Positions 31,374-39,434 of a stretch of DNA of 64,000 nucleotides are shown here, piece by piece. Below the pieces are notes generated by a model, which was not told where the DNA came from, searched no databases, and worked only from the letters and a program-made list of their open reading frames with translations. Where the stretch lies: NCBI RefSeq assembly GCF_001278075.1, contig NZ_CP011340.1, positions 2,108,001 through 2,172,000 of the forward strand, read 5' to 3'. The stretch's first letter is position 1; the number at the start of each line of letters is the position of its first letter. This stretch comes from Streptomyces pristinaespiralis. GTDB taxonomy: Bacteria > Actinomycetota > Actinomycetes > Streptomycetales > Streptomycetaceae. The translations under genes and the position numbers were made by a program.

Positions 31374-33822
31374 GCCTCGGTTTCGGCGCGTCCGTGCGGC
31401 CCGTGGGCGGCTTGCGGCTGCCCGCGCGGTACGGGAGCGGCCAGGGCGCCCCGTCACCGGTGTAGTTCTGGTCGGCCGCCGCGTGGAGCGTCCAGTTCGG
31501 GTCGTACAGGTGCGGTCGGGCCAGGGCGCAGAGGTCGGCACGGCCGGCCAGCAGGATCGAGTTGACGTCGTCCCAGGAGGAGATCGCGCCGACGGCGATC
31601 ACCGGGACGTGCGCCTCGTTGCGGATCCGGTCGGCGTACGGGGTCTGGTACGAGCGGCCGTATTCGGGGCGTTCGTCGGCGACGACCTGGCCGGTGGAGA
31701 CGTCGATGGCGTCGGCGCCGTGGGCGGCGAAGGCACGGGCGACGGCGACGGCGTCCTGTGCCGTCGTCCCGCCGTCGGCCCAGTCGGTGGCCGAGATCCG
31801 GACCGTCATGGGCCGGTCCTCCGGCCAGACCCCGCGCACGGCGTCGAACACCTCGAGCGGGAAGCGGAGCCGGTTCTCGAGGGAGCCCCCGTACGCGTCC
31901 TGACGCATGTTGGTCAGCGGCGAGAGGAACCCCGACAGCAGATAGCCGTGGGCGCAGTGGAGTTCGAGGAGGTCGAAACCGCTGCGGGCGGCGCGCCGGG
32001 CGGCGGCGGTGAACTGCTGCCTGATCTCGTCGAGACCCGTGCGGTCGAGGGCGTGCGGGACCTGGTTGACCCCCGGCCGGTACGGGAGCGGGGAGGCGGC
32101 GGACACCGGCCAGTTGCCGGTCGCCAGCGGCTGGTCTATGCCTTCCCACATGACCCGGGTGGAGCCCTTGCGGCCGGAGTGGCCGAGCTGGACGCCGATC
32201 GCGGTGCCGGGCGCCCGGTGGTGGACGAAGTCGGTGACGCGCCGCCAGGCGGCCGCCTGCTCGCTCGTGTAGAGACCGGTGCATCCGGGGGTGATCCGGC
32301 CCTCCGGGCTGACGCACACCATCTCGGTCATGACCAGGCCGGCCCCGCCGAGGGCGCGGGCGCCGAGGTGGACGAGGTGGAAGTCGCCGGGCATGCCGTC
32401 CTCGGCGACGTACATGTCCATCGGCGAGACGACGACACGGTTGCGCAGGGTCAGCCCGCGCAGGCGGAAGGGGGTGAACATGGGCGGCGTGTCCGGCGGG
32501 CAGCCGAAGTCCCGCTCGACCGCGTCGGTGAAGGCGGCGTCACGCAGCCGCAGGTTGTCGTGGGTGACGCGGCGGCTGCGGGTGAGGAGGTTGAACGCGA
32601 ACTGGCGCGGCGGCTGGTCGGTGTGGACGGCCAGCTCCTCGAACCAGCGCAGACTGGCGGCGGCGGCGCGCTGGGTGGACTCGACGACCGGGCGGCGTTC
32701 GGTCTCGTAGGCGGCGAGCGCGGCGGGCAGGTCGGGCTGCTCCTCGACGCAGGCGGCGAGGGCGAGGGCGTCCTCGACGGCGAGTTTGGTTCCGGAGCCG
32801 ATGGAGAAGTGGGCGGTGTGCGCGGCGTCGCCGAGGAGCACGATGTTGCCGTGGGACCAGCGCTCGTTGACGACGGTGCGGAAGGCGGTCCAGGTGGAGG
32901 AGTTGCCGCGCAGCGGCCTGCCGCCGAGGACCTCGGCGAAGACCTTGGCGCAGCGTTCGGTCGACTGCTGCTCGTCGCAGGTGTCGAAGCCGGCGGCACG
33001 CCAGACCTCCTCGCGCATCTCGACGATGACGGTGGAGGCACCGAACGGGTATCGCGGCCCGAAGGGCCTCGTTGAGGGGTGGTCGGGTGACGGGCGGGAG
33101 AAGGGATAGCCGTGCAGTTGCATCACGCCGTGCTCGGTCTCGGCGATCTCGAACCGGAAGGAGTCGAAGGCGAAGTCGGCTGCGAGCCAGATGTAGCGGC
33201 AGCGGTGGGTGGTGACGTGCGGCTCGAAGACGTCGGCGTGCGCCTCGCGGGTGGCGCTGTGGACGCCGTCCGCGGCGATGACGAGATCGTGGTCAGCGGC
33301 GAGTTCGGCGGCGGGCGGTGCCGGGGTACGGAACCGCAGGCGTACACCGAGGGATTCACAGCGTTCGTGGAGGATCTCGAGGAGCCTGCGGCGGCCGAGG
33401 GCGGCGAAACCGTGCCCGCCGGAGGTCAGGGTCTGCCCGCGGTGGCCGATGTCGATGTCGTCCCAGCGTACGAACTCGCGCTGGAGGGAGCGGTGGACGG
33501 TGGGGTCGGCGTGCTCGATCCCACCGAGGGTCTCGTCGGACAGCACGACGCCGAAGCCGAACGTGTCGTCGGGGGCGTTGCGTTCCCAGACGGTGATCTC
33601 GCGCGCGGGATCGAGCCGCTTGAGCAGCACGGCCGCGTACAGCCCGCCGGGCCCGCCGCCGATGACGGCGATCCGCAGAGGCCGTGCGTCCCGTGCCGGC
33701 CGGGCCTCGGTGGCCGGGGCCGTGGACCGGTCGGGGCCGGCGGCAGACGGTGCGGGCGCGGCAGGGGGTGCGGGCGCGGCAGGCGGGGTGGGCGCGGCAG
33801 GGGGCGGCGTCAGGGAGGCCAT
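31360..33822 (-). CDS. Bifunctional aryl-CoA monooxygenase/reductase (FAD hydroxylase + old yellow enzyme)
   Basis: An 820-residue fusion. After a Pro/Ala-rich leader of ~45 residues comes an FAD aromatic hydroxylase (RIAVIGGGPGGLYAAVLLKR at ~50, and LLGDAAHTAHFSIGSGTKLA for the second FAD motif). From ~448 an old-yellow-enzyme FMN barrel follows (MFTPFRLRGLTLRNRVVVSP, LLELHCAHGYLLSGFLSP, YGGSLENR). This layout is that of 2-aminobenzoyl-CoA monooxygenase/reductase from Azoarcus, which hydroxylates then reduces the ring. Databases also label such proteins salicylyl-CoA 5-hydroxylase/oxidoreductase. The ATG lies one base after the enoyl-CoA hydratase stop. Anthraniloyl-CoA is the favoured substrate given the RidA and ligase genes. 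Confidence 0.9.
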   Translation of the reverse strand: MASLTPPPAAPTPPAAPAPPAAPAPSAAGPDRSTAPATEARPARDARPLRIAVIGGGPGGLYAAVLLKRLDPAREITVWERNAPDDTFGFGVVLSDETLGGIEHADPTVHRSLQREFVRWDDIDIGHRGQTLTSGGHGFAALGRRRLLEILHERCESLGVRLRFRTPAPPAAELAADHDLVIAADGVHSATREAHADVFEPHVTTHRCRYIWLAADFAFDSFRFEIAETEHGVMQLHGYPFSRPSPDHPSTRPFGPRYPFGASTVIVEMREEVWRAAGFDTCDEQQSTERCAKVFAEVLGGRPLRGNSSTWTAFRTVVNERWSHGNIVLLGDAAHTAHFSIGSGTKLAVEDALALAACVEEQPDLPAALAAYETERRPVVESTQRAAAASLRWFEELAVHTDQPPRQFAFNLLTRSRRVTHDNLRLRDAAFTDAVERDFGCPPDTPPMFTPFRLRGLTLRNRVVVSPMDMYVAEDGMPGDFHLVHLGARALGGAGLVMTEMVCVSPEGRITPGCTGLYTSEQAAAWRRVTDFVHHRAPGTAIGVQLGHSGRKGSTRVMWEGIDQPLATGNWPVSAASPLPYRPGVNQVPHALDRTGLDEIRQQFTAAARRAARSGFDLLELHCAHGYLLSGFLSPLTNMRQDAYGGSLENRLRFPLEVFDAVRGVWPEDRPMTVRISATDWADGGTTAQDAVAVARAFAAHGADAIDVSTGQVVADERPEYGRSYQTPYADRIRNEAHVPVIAVGAISSWDDVNSILLAGRADLCALARPHLYDPNWTLHAAADQNYTGDGAPWPLPYRAGSRKPPTGRTDAPKPRLTLG

Positions 33823-33823
33823 G

Positions 33824-34651
33824 TCAGCGGCCCTGCCACTTGGGCGGCCGCTTCTCGGTGAAGGCCGCGTGGAACTCGGCGTAGTCGTCGCCGTTCATCA
33901 GCAGCGCCTGCGTCGCCGCGTCCAGCTCGACCGACGCCGCGAGCGGCATGTCGAGCTCTGCCGTCAGCAGCGCCTTCGTCTGGGCGTACGCCAGTGCCGG
34001 GCCGTCCGCGAGGTGACGGGCGAGCTCGGCGGCCCTGGCGTCCGCCTGGCCTTCGTCGGTCAGTTCACTGATCAGGCCGATGCGCTCGGCCTCCGGTGCG
34101 CGGACCGGCTCGCCCAGCATGAGCAGACGGGTCGCGTGGCCGAGGCCGACGACGCGGGGCAGCAGATAGGCCGCGCCCATGTCACCGCCGGAGAGCCCCA
34201 CCTTGGTGAAGAGGAACGCGAACCGCGCGGTCGGGTCCGCGACCCGGAAGTCCGCGGCCAGCGCCAGCACCGCGCCCGCTCCCGCCGCCACGCCGTGCAC
34301 CGCGGCGATCACGGGGAAGGGGCACTCCCGCACCGCCCGTACGACCTGGCCCGTCATCCGGTTGAAGTCGAGGAGCTGGGCGGTGTCCATGGACAGGGTG
34401 GCGCCGATGATCTCGTCGACGTCCCCGCCGGAGCAGAACCCGCGTCCTTCGCCGGCGAGCACGAGGGCACGCACCGAGCGCTCCCGTGACAGCTCGGCGA
34501 GCAGGTCGCGCAGGTCGGCGTAGGCGCCGAAGGTGAGGGCGTTGAGCTTCTCCGGGCGGGCGAGGGTGACGGTCGCGACGCCGTCCTTCCTCGTCAGCCG
34601 CAGATGACGCCACTCCTGCGTACGTGGCACGGAACCGGTAAAGGGGCTCAT
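33824..34651 (-). CDS. Enoyl-CoA hydratase/isomerase family protein
   Basis: A 275-residue crotonase-fold protein. Oxyanion-hole residues lie in EGRGFCSGGDVDEI and AAVHGVAAGAGAVLALAADF; one of the two catalytic acids of true hydratases falls in KVGLSGGDMGAAYLLPRVVG, where Gly-Asp replaces the usual Pro-Glu context, so isomerase or ring-hydrolase activity is possible. The ATG at 34651 is favoured by GAGGGAGG upstream. First gene of a two-gene unit with the monooxygenase. Likely acts on a cyclic or opened-ring enoyl-CoA of the aromatic pathway. Confidence 0.92.
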   Translation of the reverse strand: MSPFTGSVPRTQEWRHLRLTRKDGVATVTLARPEKLNALTFGAYADLRDLLAELSRERSVRALVLAGEGRGFCSGGDVDEIIGATLSMDTAQLLDFNRMTGQVVRAVRECPFPVIAAVHGVAAGAGAVLALAADFRVADPTARFAFLFTKVGLSGGDMGAAYLLPRVVGLGHATRLLMLGEPVRAPEAERIGLISELTDEGQADARAAELARHLADGPALAYAQTKALLTAELDMPLAASVELDAATQALLMNGDDYAEFHAAFTEKRPPKWQGR

Positions 34652-34720
34652 GGAGTGGGGCCTCCCTCGGCACGGGCGGTCTGCTGCGCTGCCTCTGACT
34701 TTCGAAGCTATCACTCATTC

Positions 34721-34747
34721 GTGACTTCCGTCATGAGTACGCGATAC
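34721..34747 (-). promoter_or_regulatory. Second copy of the aromatic-cluster operator
   Basis: On the minus strand the sequence reads GTATCGCG, ACT, then TGAC-N4-GTCAC, with the same spacing as at 28428-28454. It lies 69 bases upstream of the enoyl-CoA hydratase start. The rest of the 231-base gap up to 34882 shows no gene. Confidence 0.6.
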
Positions 34748-34882
34748 GAGTGTTGCGACTCCGCGAAAGTCCCGTACCGGTTGTGGCACAGGTGCCGGCC
34801 CGACCGCGTACGCGCCCCCGGTCCGGCGTCCTCGACTTCGTAGGGTCGTGATCAGCAACTGCCACCGAACGGAAAGCCCGCC

Positions 34883-35308
34883 TTGTCCCCAGCAACCGAT
34901 TCCGCCTCATGGCGTGTCGCGCTGCCGCACACCACGGCAGCCGTGCCCATCGCCCGCGCGCTCGTGCGTGCGGCGCTGGCGGGCGGCGACCACCCCGCAC
35001 CGCCCGACCGCGACACCGCGGAGCTGCTCACGGCCGAGCTGGTCGCGAACGCCGTGGAGCACACCACCGGCGGTTCCCCCATAGAGCTCGTGGTGGAGCT
35101 GCTGCCCAAGGGCTGCCAGGTCGAGGTCCACGACCACGACCCGACGCCGCCCCACGGGCTGTCGCCGTCGGCGCCGCTGCCGCAGCCGGATCCCTGGCAG
35201 GAGCACGGCCGCGGCCTGCTCCTGATCCGGGCACTGAGCGCCGCGTGCGGTCATCGGCCCACGGCACGCGGCAAGGCGGTCTGGTTCACCCTCCCGGCGT
35301 CGGCCTGA
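34883..35308 (+). CDS. RsbW-like ATP-binding protein (HATPase_c_2)
   Basis: A 141-residue GHKL-fold ATPase of the type very common in Streptomyces as free-standing anti-sigma-factor-like or regulatory proteins. The N box is TAELVANAVEHTTG, and the G region is QEHGRGLLLIRALSAACG. The start is taken as TTG 34883 with GGAAAG 6 bases upstream, since no better ATG or GTG is in frame. It may bind a sigma factor or an anti-anti-sigma protein; none is encoded nearby. It is convergent with the permease gene, only 20 bases away. Confidence 0.85.
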   Translation: MSPATDSASWRVALPHTTAAVPIARALVRAALAGGDHPAPPDRDTAELLTAELVANAVEHTTGGSPIELVVELLPKGCQVEVHDHDPTPPHGLSPSAPLPQPDPWQEHGRGLLLIRALSAACGHRPTARGKAVWFTLPASA

Positions 35309-35328
35309 TCCGGTCCGGGGGCGCGGCG

Positions 35329-36759
35329 CTACGCGTCGACGAGCGGCTTCGGCTCGGTCCCGGCCTGCCGCGGGCCGGCCGCGAGACGGGAGTTCCGGCG
35401 GCCGTAGAGCGCGTAGACGACCGCTCCGGCCAGCAGGAACACGGAGAACTGGAGCCAGGTCGCCCGGCCGGTGCCCCACATCAGATACAGACAGCAGGCG
35501 ACGCCGAGCGCCGGGGTGACCGGGTGGAACGGCACACGGAACCGGGTCTCGGTGTCCGGGTAGCGGCGGCGCAGCGCGATGACGGCCACGTTGACGACGG
35601 CCATGACGGCGAGCGTGCCGATGGTCGTCAGGTTCATCACCACGTCGAGCGGCACGACGGCCGCGGGGACGGCGAAGGTGGCGGCGACGATCCAGGTGCC
35701 GGCGACCGGGGTGGACGTCTTCGGGGAGACGCGCTCGAAGACCCGCGGGACGAGGCCGTCGCGGGACATGGACAGCAGGATCCGGGTCTGGCCGTACATC
35801 ACGGCCAGGACGACGGAGGCGATGGCGACCAGCGCGCCGAAGGCGATCACGCCGCCGCCCACCGTGGAGCCGGTGACGTCGTTCACGATCAGCGACAGGG
35901 CCGCGGGCCGGTCGGCGACGTCGTCCGCGGACATCGCACCGATGGCGGCGAGGGCGACCAGGCAGTAGAGAAGCGTGACGACACCGATGCAGATCATGAT
36001 CGCGAGCGGGATGTTGCGCCGGGGGTTCTTGACCTCCTCACCCGCCGTGGTGATCGCGTCGAAGCCGATGTACGAGAAGAAGGCGAGGGACGCGCCCGAC
36101 GTGATGCCCGCCAGGTGGTGCGGCGAGAACGGCGAGAGGTTGTCCGAGGTGTACGCGGTGAACGCGATCGCGCAGAAGAGCACCAGGATCGCGATCTTGA
36201 CCACGGCCATGACGGCGGTGGCACGGGCACTCTCCCGCACGCCGCGGGCCAGGAGCAGCGCCGCGAGGACCATCACGACGACAGCGGGAATGTTGACGAC
36301 GCCGCCGTCACCGGGCGGGGCGGAGAGCGCCGCCGGCAGCGAGAGGCCGGTGAGGCTGTGGAGCAGTTCGTTCAGGTACTGGCCCCAGCCGACGGCGACC
36401 GCGGAGGCGGAGACGCCGTACTCGAGGAGCAGGCACCACCCGACGAGGAAGGCGGTGCGCTCGCCGAGGGTGGCGTAGGCGAAGGAGTACGAGCTGCCGG
36501 ACACCGGGATCGCGCTGCCCAGCTCCGCGAAGGAGAAGGCGGTGAAGACGCAGGTGATCGCGGCGAGCGCGAAGGAGACGACGACCGCGGGCCCGGCCTC
36601 GGAGACGGAGTCGGACAGGCCGACGAAGATACCGGTGCCGACGATGGCCCCGACGCCGAAGCACACGAGCTGGAAGAGCCCCATGGTCCGGCGGAGGCCG
36701 TGTCCCTCGAGGTCGGCGCCGGAATCGGCTACAAGCTGGGCCGGGCTCTTGATACGCAT
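35329..36759 (-). CDS. APC-family amino acid permease
   Basis: A 476-residue, 12-helix transporter of the amino acid-polyamine-organocation superfamily, cationic amino acid type. The N-terminal LVCFGVGAIVGTGIFVGLSD holds the helix 1 substrate-binding GAIVGTGI motif; FFSYIGFDAITTAGEEVKNP is the conserved helix 6-7 region. Lying directly downstream of the arginine deiminase and ornithine carbamoyltransferase genes on the same strand, it probably moves arginine or ornithine. It may be transcribed separately because a strong hairpin at 36892-36925 lies between. The ribosome site is weak, and a run of GGTTCGGT repeats occupies its leader. Confidence 0.92.
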   Translation of the reverse strand: MRIKSPAQLVADSGADLEGHGLRRTMGLFQLVCFGVGAIVGTGIFVGLSDSVSEAGPAVVVSFALAAITCVFTAFSFAELGSAIPVSGSSYSFAYATLGERTAFLVGWCLLLEYGVSASAVAVGWGQYLNELLHSLTGLSLPAALSAPPGDGGVVNIPAVVVMVLAALLLARGVRESARATAVMAVVKIAILVLFCAIAFTAYTSDNLSPFSPHHLAGITSGASLAFFSYIGFDAITTAGEEVKNPRRNIPLAIMICIGVVTLLYCLVALAAIGAMSADDVADRPAALSLIVNDVTGSTVGGGVIAFGALVAIASVVLAVMYGQTRILLSMSRDGLVPRVFERVSPKTSTPVAGTWIVAATFAVPAAVVPLDVVMNLTTIGTLAVMAVVNVAVIALRRRYPDTETRFRVPFHPVTPALGVACCLYLMWGTGRATWLQFSVFLLAGAVVYALYGRRNSRLAAGPRQAGTEPKPLVDA

Positions 36760-36778
36760 GGGGGGCCGTTCTCTTCTT

Positions 36779-36816
36779 CGGTGGTTCGGTGGTTCGGTGG
36801 TTCGGTGGTTCGGTGA
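36779..36816 (+). repeat. Tandem 8-base repeats in the permease leader
   Basis: Nearly five uninterrupted copies of GGTTCGGT, 20-57 bases upstream of the permease start. Further on, GGGACGCACGAGTGGGG occurs twice (about 36853-36870 and 36882-36898). Such tracts can vary in copy number by slippage. Confidence 0.8.
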
Positions 36817-36891
36817 GTCGGTCGCGCGCGGGCACACGGGCGGGGGCCGGGCGGGACGCACGAGTGGGGGGCCGCGCGTACGGGACGCACG

Positions 36892-36925
36892 AGTGGGGTC
36901 CGGGCGTGCGAGCCCGGACCCCACT
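36892..36925 (-). terminator. Terminator downstream of the ornithine carbamoyltransferase gene
   Basis: AGTGGGGTCCGGGC / GCCCGGACCCCACT, a perfect 14-bp stem with a 6-base loop, 54 bases beyond the arcB-like stop codon. It could also act as an attenuator if the permease is read through from the operon. Confidence 0.8.
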
Positions 36926-36960
36926 GATGACGGACATACTAGCCCGCTGTACGCATGATC

Positions 36961-36972
36961 ACCCAATTGGGT
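36961..36972. promoter_or_regulatory. Palindrome just after the ornithine carbamoyltransferase gene
   Basis: ACCCAATTGGGT, perfect and AT-rich for this genome, inside a longer imperfect CAT...ATG symmetry. It lies 6 bases after the stop and before the terminator. It may belong to a permease promoter; no regulator is assigned. Confidence 0.25.
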
Positions 36973-36978
36973 GTATGA

Positions 36979-38010
36979 CTATACGGATGCCTTGCTCCCG
37001 GCGGCCGTGACACCCGTCAGCGTGGCCACCATGACGGCCTTGATCGTGTGCATCCGGTTCTCGGCCTCGTCGAAGACCACCGAGTGCTCCGACTCGAAGA
37101 CCTCGTCGCTGACCTCCAGCTCCGTCAGCCCGTGCCGCTCGTGGATCTCCCGGGCCACCGTGGTGCCCAGGTCGTGGAAGGCGGGCAGGCAGTGCAGGAA
37201 CTTCACCCGCGGGTTGCCGGTGGCGCGCAGCACGTCCATGGTCACCGCATAGGGGGCCAGCGCCTTGATCCGCTCGTCCCAGACCTCCTTGGGCTCACCC
37301 ATCGACACCCAGACGTCGGTGGCGACGAAGTCGGCGCCCCGCACACCCTCCGCGACGTCCTCGGTGAGCGTGATCGTGGCGCCGCTCGCGGCGGCGGCCT
37401 CGCGCGCCTGCGCGACGACCTCCTCGGCCGGCCAGTACGCCTTCGGCGCGACGATCCGGACGTCCATGCCGAGCAGGGCGCCGGTGACCAGGTAGGAGTT
37501 GCCCATGTTGAAGCGGGCGTCCCCGAGGTAGGCGAAGGAGAGCTCTTCCAGCGGCTTGTCGCTGTGCTCCTTCATGGTGAGGACGTCGGCGAGCATCTGG
37601 GTGGGGTGCCAGTCGTCGGTGAGGCCGTTGTAGACCGGCACGCCCGCGTGGGCGGCGAGCTCCTCCACGACATGCTGGCCGTCGCCGCGGAACTCGATGG
37701 CGTCGAACATCCGGCCGAGCACCCGGGCGGTGTCCCTGGCGGACTCCTTGCTGCCGATGTGGGAGCCCGACGGGTCCAGGTAGGTCGTCGACGCACCCTG
37801 GTCCGCGGCCGCCACCTCGAAGGAGCAGCGGGTGCGGGTCGACGACTTCTCGAAGATCAGCACGATGTTGCGGCCGCGCAGCCGCTGCACCTCGGCGCCC
37901 GAGCGCTTGGCCGCCTTGAGCTCGGCGGCCAGGTCGATCAGACCGCGGAACTCCTCGGCGGTGAAATCGAGCTCCTTGAGGAAGTGGCGGCCTTCGAGAT
38001 GTATCGCCAT
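36979..38010 (-). CDS. arcB: Ornithine carbamoyltransferase (catabolic, arginine deiminase pathway)
   Basis: A 343-residue enzyme that interconverts citrulline plus phosphate with ornithine plus carbamoyl phosphate. The carbamoyl-phosphate site is [13 protein letters not shown], ornithine-binding motifs are [15 protein letters not shown] and VWVSMGE, and the catalytic Cys is in [10 protein letters not shown]. It lies 61 bases downstream of the arginine deiminase gene on the same strand, so its role is probably citrulline breakdown rather than arginine synthesis. The length suits a catabolic OTC. Carbamate kinase (arcC) is not in the window. Confidence 0.95.
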   Translation of the reverse strand: MAIHLEGRHFLKELDFTAEEFRGLIDLAAELKAAKRSGAEVQRLRGRNIVLIFEKSSTRTRCSFEVAAADQGASTTYLDPSGSHIGSKESARDTARVLGRMFDAIEFRGDGQHVVEELAAHAGVPVYNGLTDDWHPTQMLADVLTMKEHSDKPLEELSFAYLGDARFNMGNSYLVTGALLGMDVRIVAPKAYWPAEEVVAQAREAAAASGATITLTEDVAEGVRGADFVATDVWVSMGEPKEVWDERIKALAPYAVTMDVLRATGNPRVKFLHCLPAFHDLGTTVAREIHERHGLTELEVSDEVFESEHSVVFDEAENRMHTIKAVMVATLTGVTAAGSKASV

Positions 38011-38071
38011 GATGGCTGCTCCTGCGTGGCGGATGCGGTGACAGTGGAACTCTATACGATCCCCTGCATCG

Positions 38072-39301
38072 CTATACAGCGTCCCGTTCGACGGGACAGC
38101 TCATGCAACGCGGACCGCCACGGCCCCTGCCCAGTTCGCTGCCGGGGATCTCGATGACCTCGATGCCCTGCTTGCGCAGGTGGGTGTTGGTGGTCACATT
38201 GCGCTCGTAGGCCACGACCACGCCCGGTTCCACGGCCAGGACGTTGCAGCCGTCGTCCCACTGCTCGCGCTCGGCCGCGTGCACGTCCTGCGTGGCGGTC
38301 AGCACCCGGACTTCCTTGAGGCCGATCGCGGCCGCTATCGCGTCGTGCATCCGCTCCGGCGGATGATCGCTGACCTTCAGCCCCCCGCCCTCGGCCGGTT
38401 CGATGGTGTACGAGCGGAGCATGCCGAGGCCCGCGTACTTGGTGAAGGTGTCGCCGTCGACCATCGTCATGACCGTGTCCAGGTGCATGAAGGCCCGCCG
38501 CTTCGGCATGTCGAGGGCGACGATCGTGCGGGCGGACCCGGCCGCGAACAGGCCGCGGGCCAGCATCTCCACTGCCTGGGGAGTCGTGCGCTCGCTCATC
38601 CCGATGAGCACCGCGCCGTTGCCGAGCACCAGCACGTCGCCGCCCTCGATCGTGGACGGGTAGTCGTCCTGTCCCTCCGACCAGTGGTGGAACGGGCCCG
38701 CCTCCGGGCCGACGAAGAGCGGATGGTGCTTGTAGATCGCCTCGAAGTGCACCGTCTCGCGCTGACGGGCCGGCCAGCGCATCGCGTTGATGGCGACGCC
38801 GTCGTAGATCCAGGCGGAGGTGTCACGGGTGAAGAGGTGGTTCGGCAGCGGCTGGAGCAGGAAGTCGTCCAGATCCATCACATGGAACCGCACCGACGTC
38901 GGCTCCGAATGGCCCGCCAGGAACTCGCGTTTGGTCATCCCGCCGACCAGTGCCTCCACCAGGGCGGCGGTGGGCAGTTCGTCGAAGGCGGTCCGCAGAT
39001 GGTCGGTGGCGAGCGGGCCGTACTCCTTCTCGTCGAAGACCCGGTCGAGCACGAGCTTCCTGGCTTCCGGGATCTCCAACGACTCGCGCAGCAGATCGCC
39101 GAAGAGATGGACCTCCACCCCCCGGTCGCGCAGCACGTCCGCGAACCCGTCGTGCTCCTGCCGGGCGCGGCGCACCCAGAGCACGTCGTCGAAGAGCAGT
39201 GCGTCCTTGTTGCTCGGAGTGAGCCGCTTCAGCTCCAGATCGGGCCGGTGCAGTACGACCCGGCGGAGCCGCCCGGCCTCGGAGTCGACGTGGAATCCCA
39301 T
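38072..39301 (-). CDS. arcA: Arginine deiminase
   Basis: A 409-residue enzyme converting arginine to citrulline and ammonia. The start [20 protein letters not shown] at 39301 fits the family; an ATG further upstream would add an unlikely glycine-rich leader. Guanidine-binding and catalytic motifs are present: [36 protein letters not shown], and the nucleophilic Cys near the C-terminus in [11 protein letters not shown]. First gene of a unit with the catabolic ornithine carbamoyltransferase, and with a permease beyond. The pathway yields ATP (through carbamoyl phosphate) and ammonia under low oxygen or acid stress. Confidence 0.97.
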   Translation of the reverse strand: MGFHVDSEAGRLRRVVLHRPDLELKRLTPSNKDALLFDDVLWVRRARQEHDGFADVLRDRGVEVHLFGDLLRESLEIPEARKLVLDRVFDEKEYGPLATDHLRTAFDELPTAALVEALVGGMTKREFLAGHSEPTSVRFHVMDLDDFLLQPLPNHLFTRDTSAWIYDGVAINAMRWPARQRETVHFEAIYKHHPLFVGPEAGPFHHWSEGQDDYPSTIEGGDVLVLGNGAVLIGMSERTTPQAVEMLARGLFAAGSARTIVALDMPKRRAFMHLDTVMTMVDGDTFTKYAGLGMLRSYTIEPAEGGGLKVSDHPPERMHDAIAAAIGLKEVRVLTATQDVHAAEREQWDDGCNVLAVEPGVVVAYERNVTTNTHLRKQGIEVIEIPGSELGRGRGGPRCMSCPVERDAV

Positions 39302-39356
39302 GCCCCCATCCTGGCCGTGCGGGCCGCCGGACACACGCCGTACGCGGATCTTCGGC

Positions 39357-39389
39357 CGCTCTTCCCTCGCTCTTCCGTCGCTCTTCGGC
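39357..39389 (+). repeat. Three 11-base direct repeats upstream of arcA
   Basis: CGCTCTTCCCT, CGCTCTTCCGT and CGCTCTTCGGC stand end to end, 56-88 bases upstream of the arcA start. A period of 11 bases is one helical turn, as in several actinobacterial activator sites. The remainder of the 133-base gap shows no gene and no clear ArgR box. Confidence 0.5.
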
Positions 39390-39434
39390 CGCGCGTCGGC
39401 TGCTCTGCCGGCGTTCGCCCGCCGCGGCGGGCCG

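Noticed and set aside
31360..33822. Salicylyl-CoA 5-hydroxylase as the preferred name for the fusion enzyme
   Set aside because: Possible, but no gentisate dioxygenase or related genes are present, while RidA fits anthraniloyl-CoA chemistry; kept only as an alternative.
26700..34900. Biosynthetic gene cluster
   Set aside because: No polyketide, peptide, terpene or RiPP core gene; the CoA ligase and flavoenzymes fit a degradative pathway.
39302..39434. ArgR box before arcA
   Set aside because: No sequence close to the actinobacterial ARG-box was found; only the 11-base repeats are notable.
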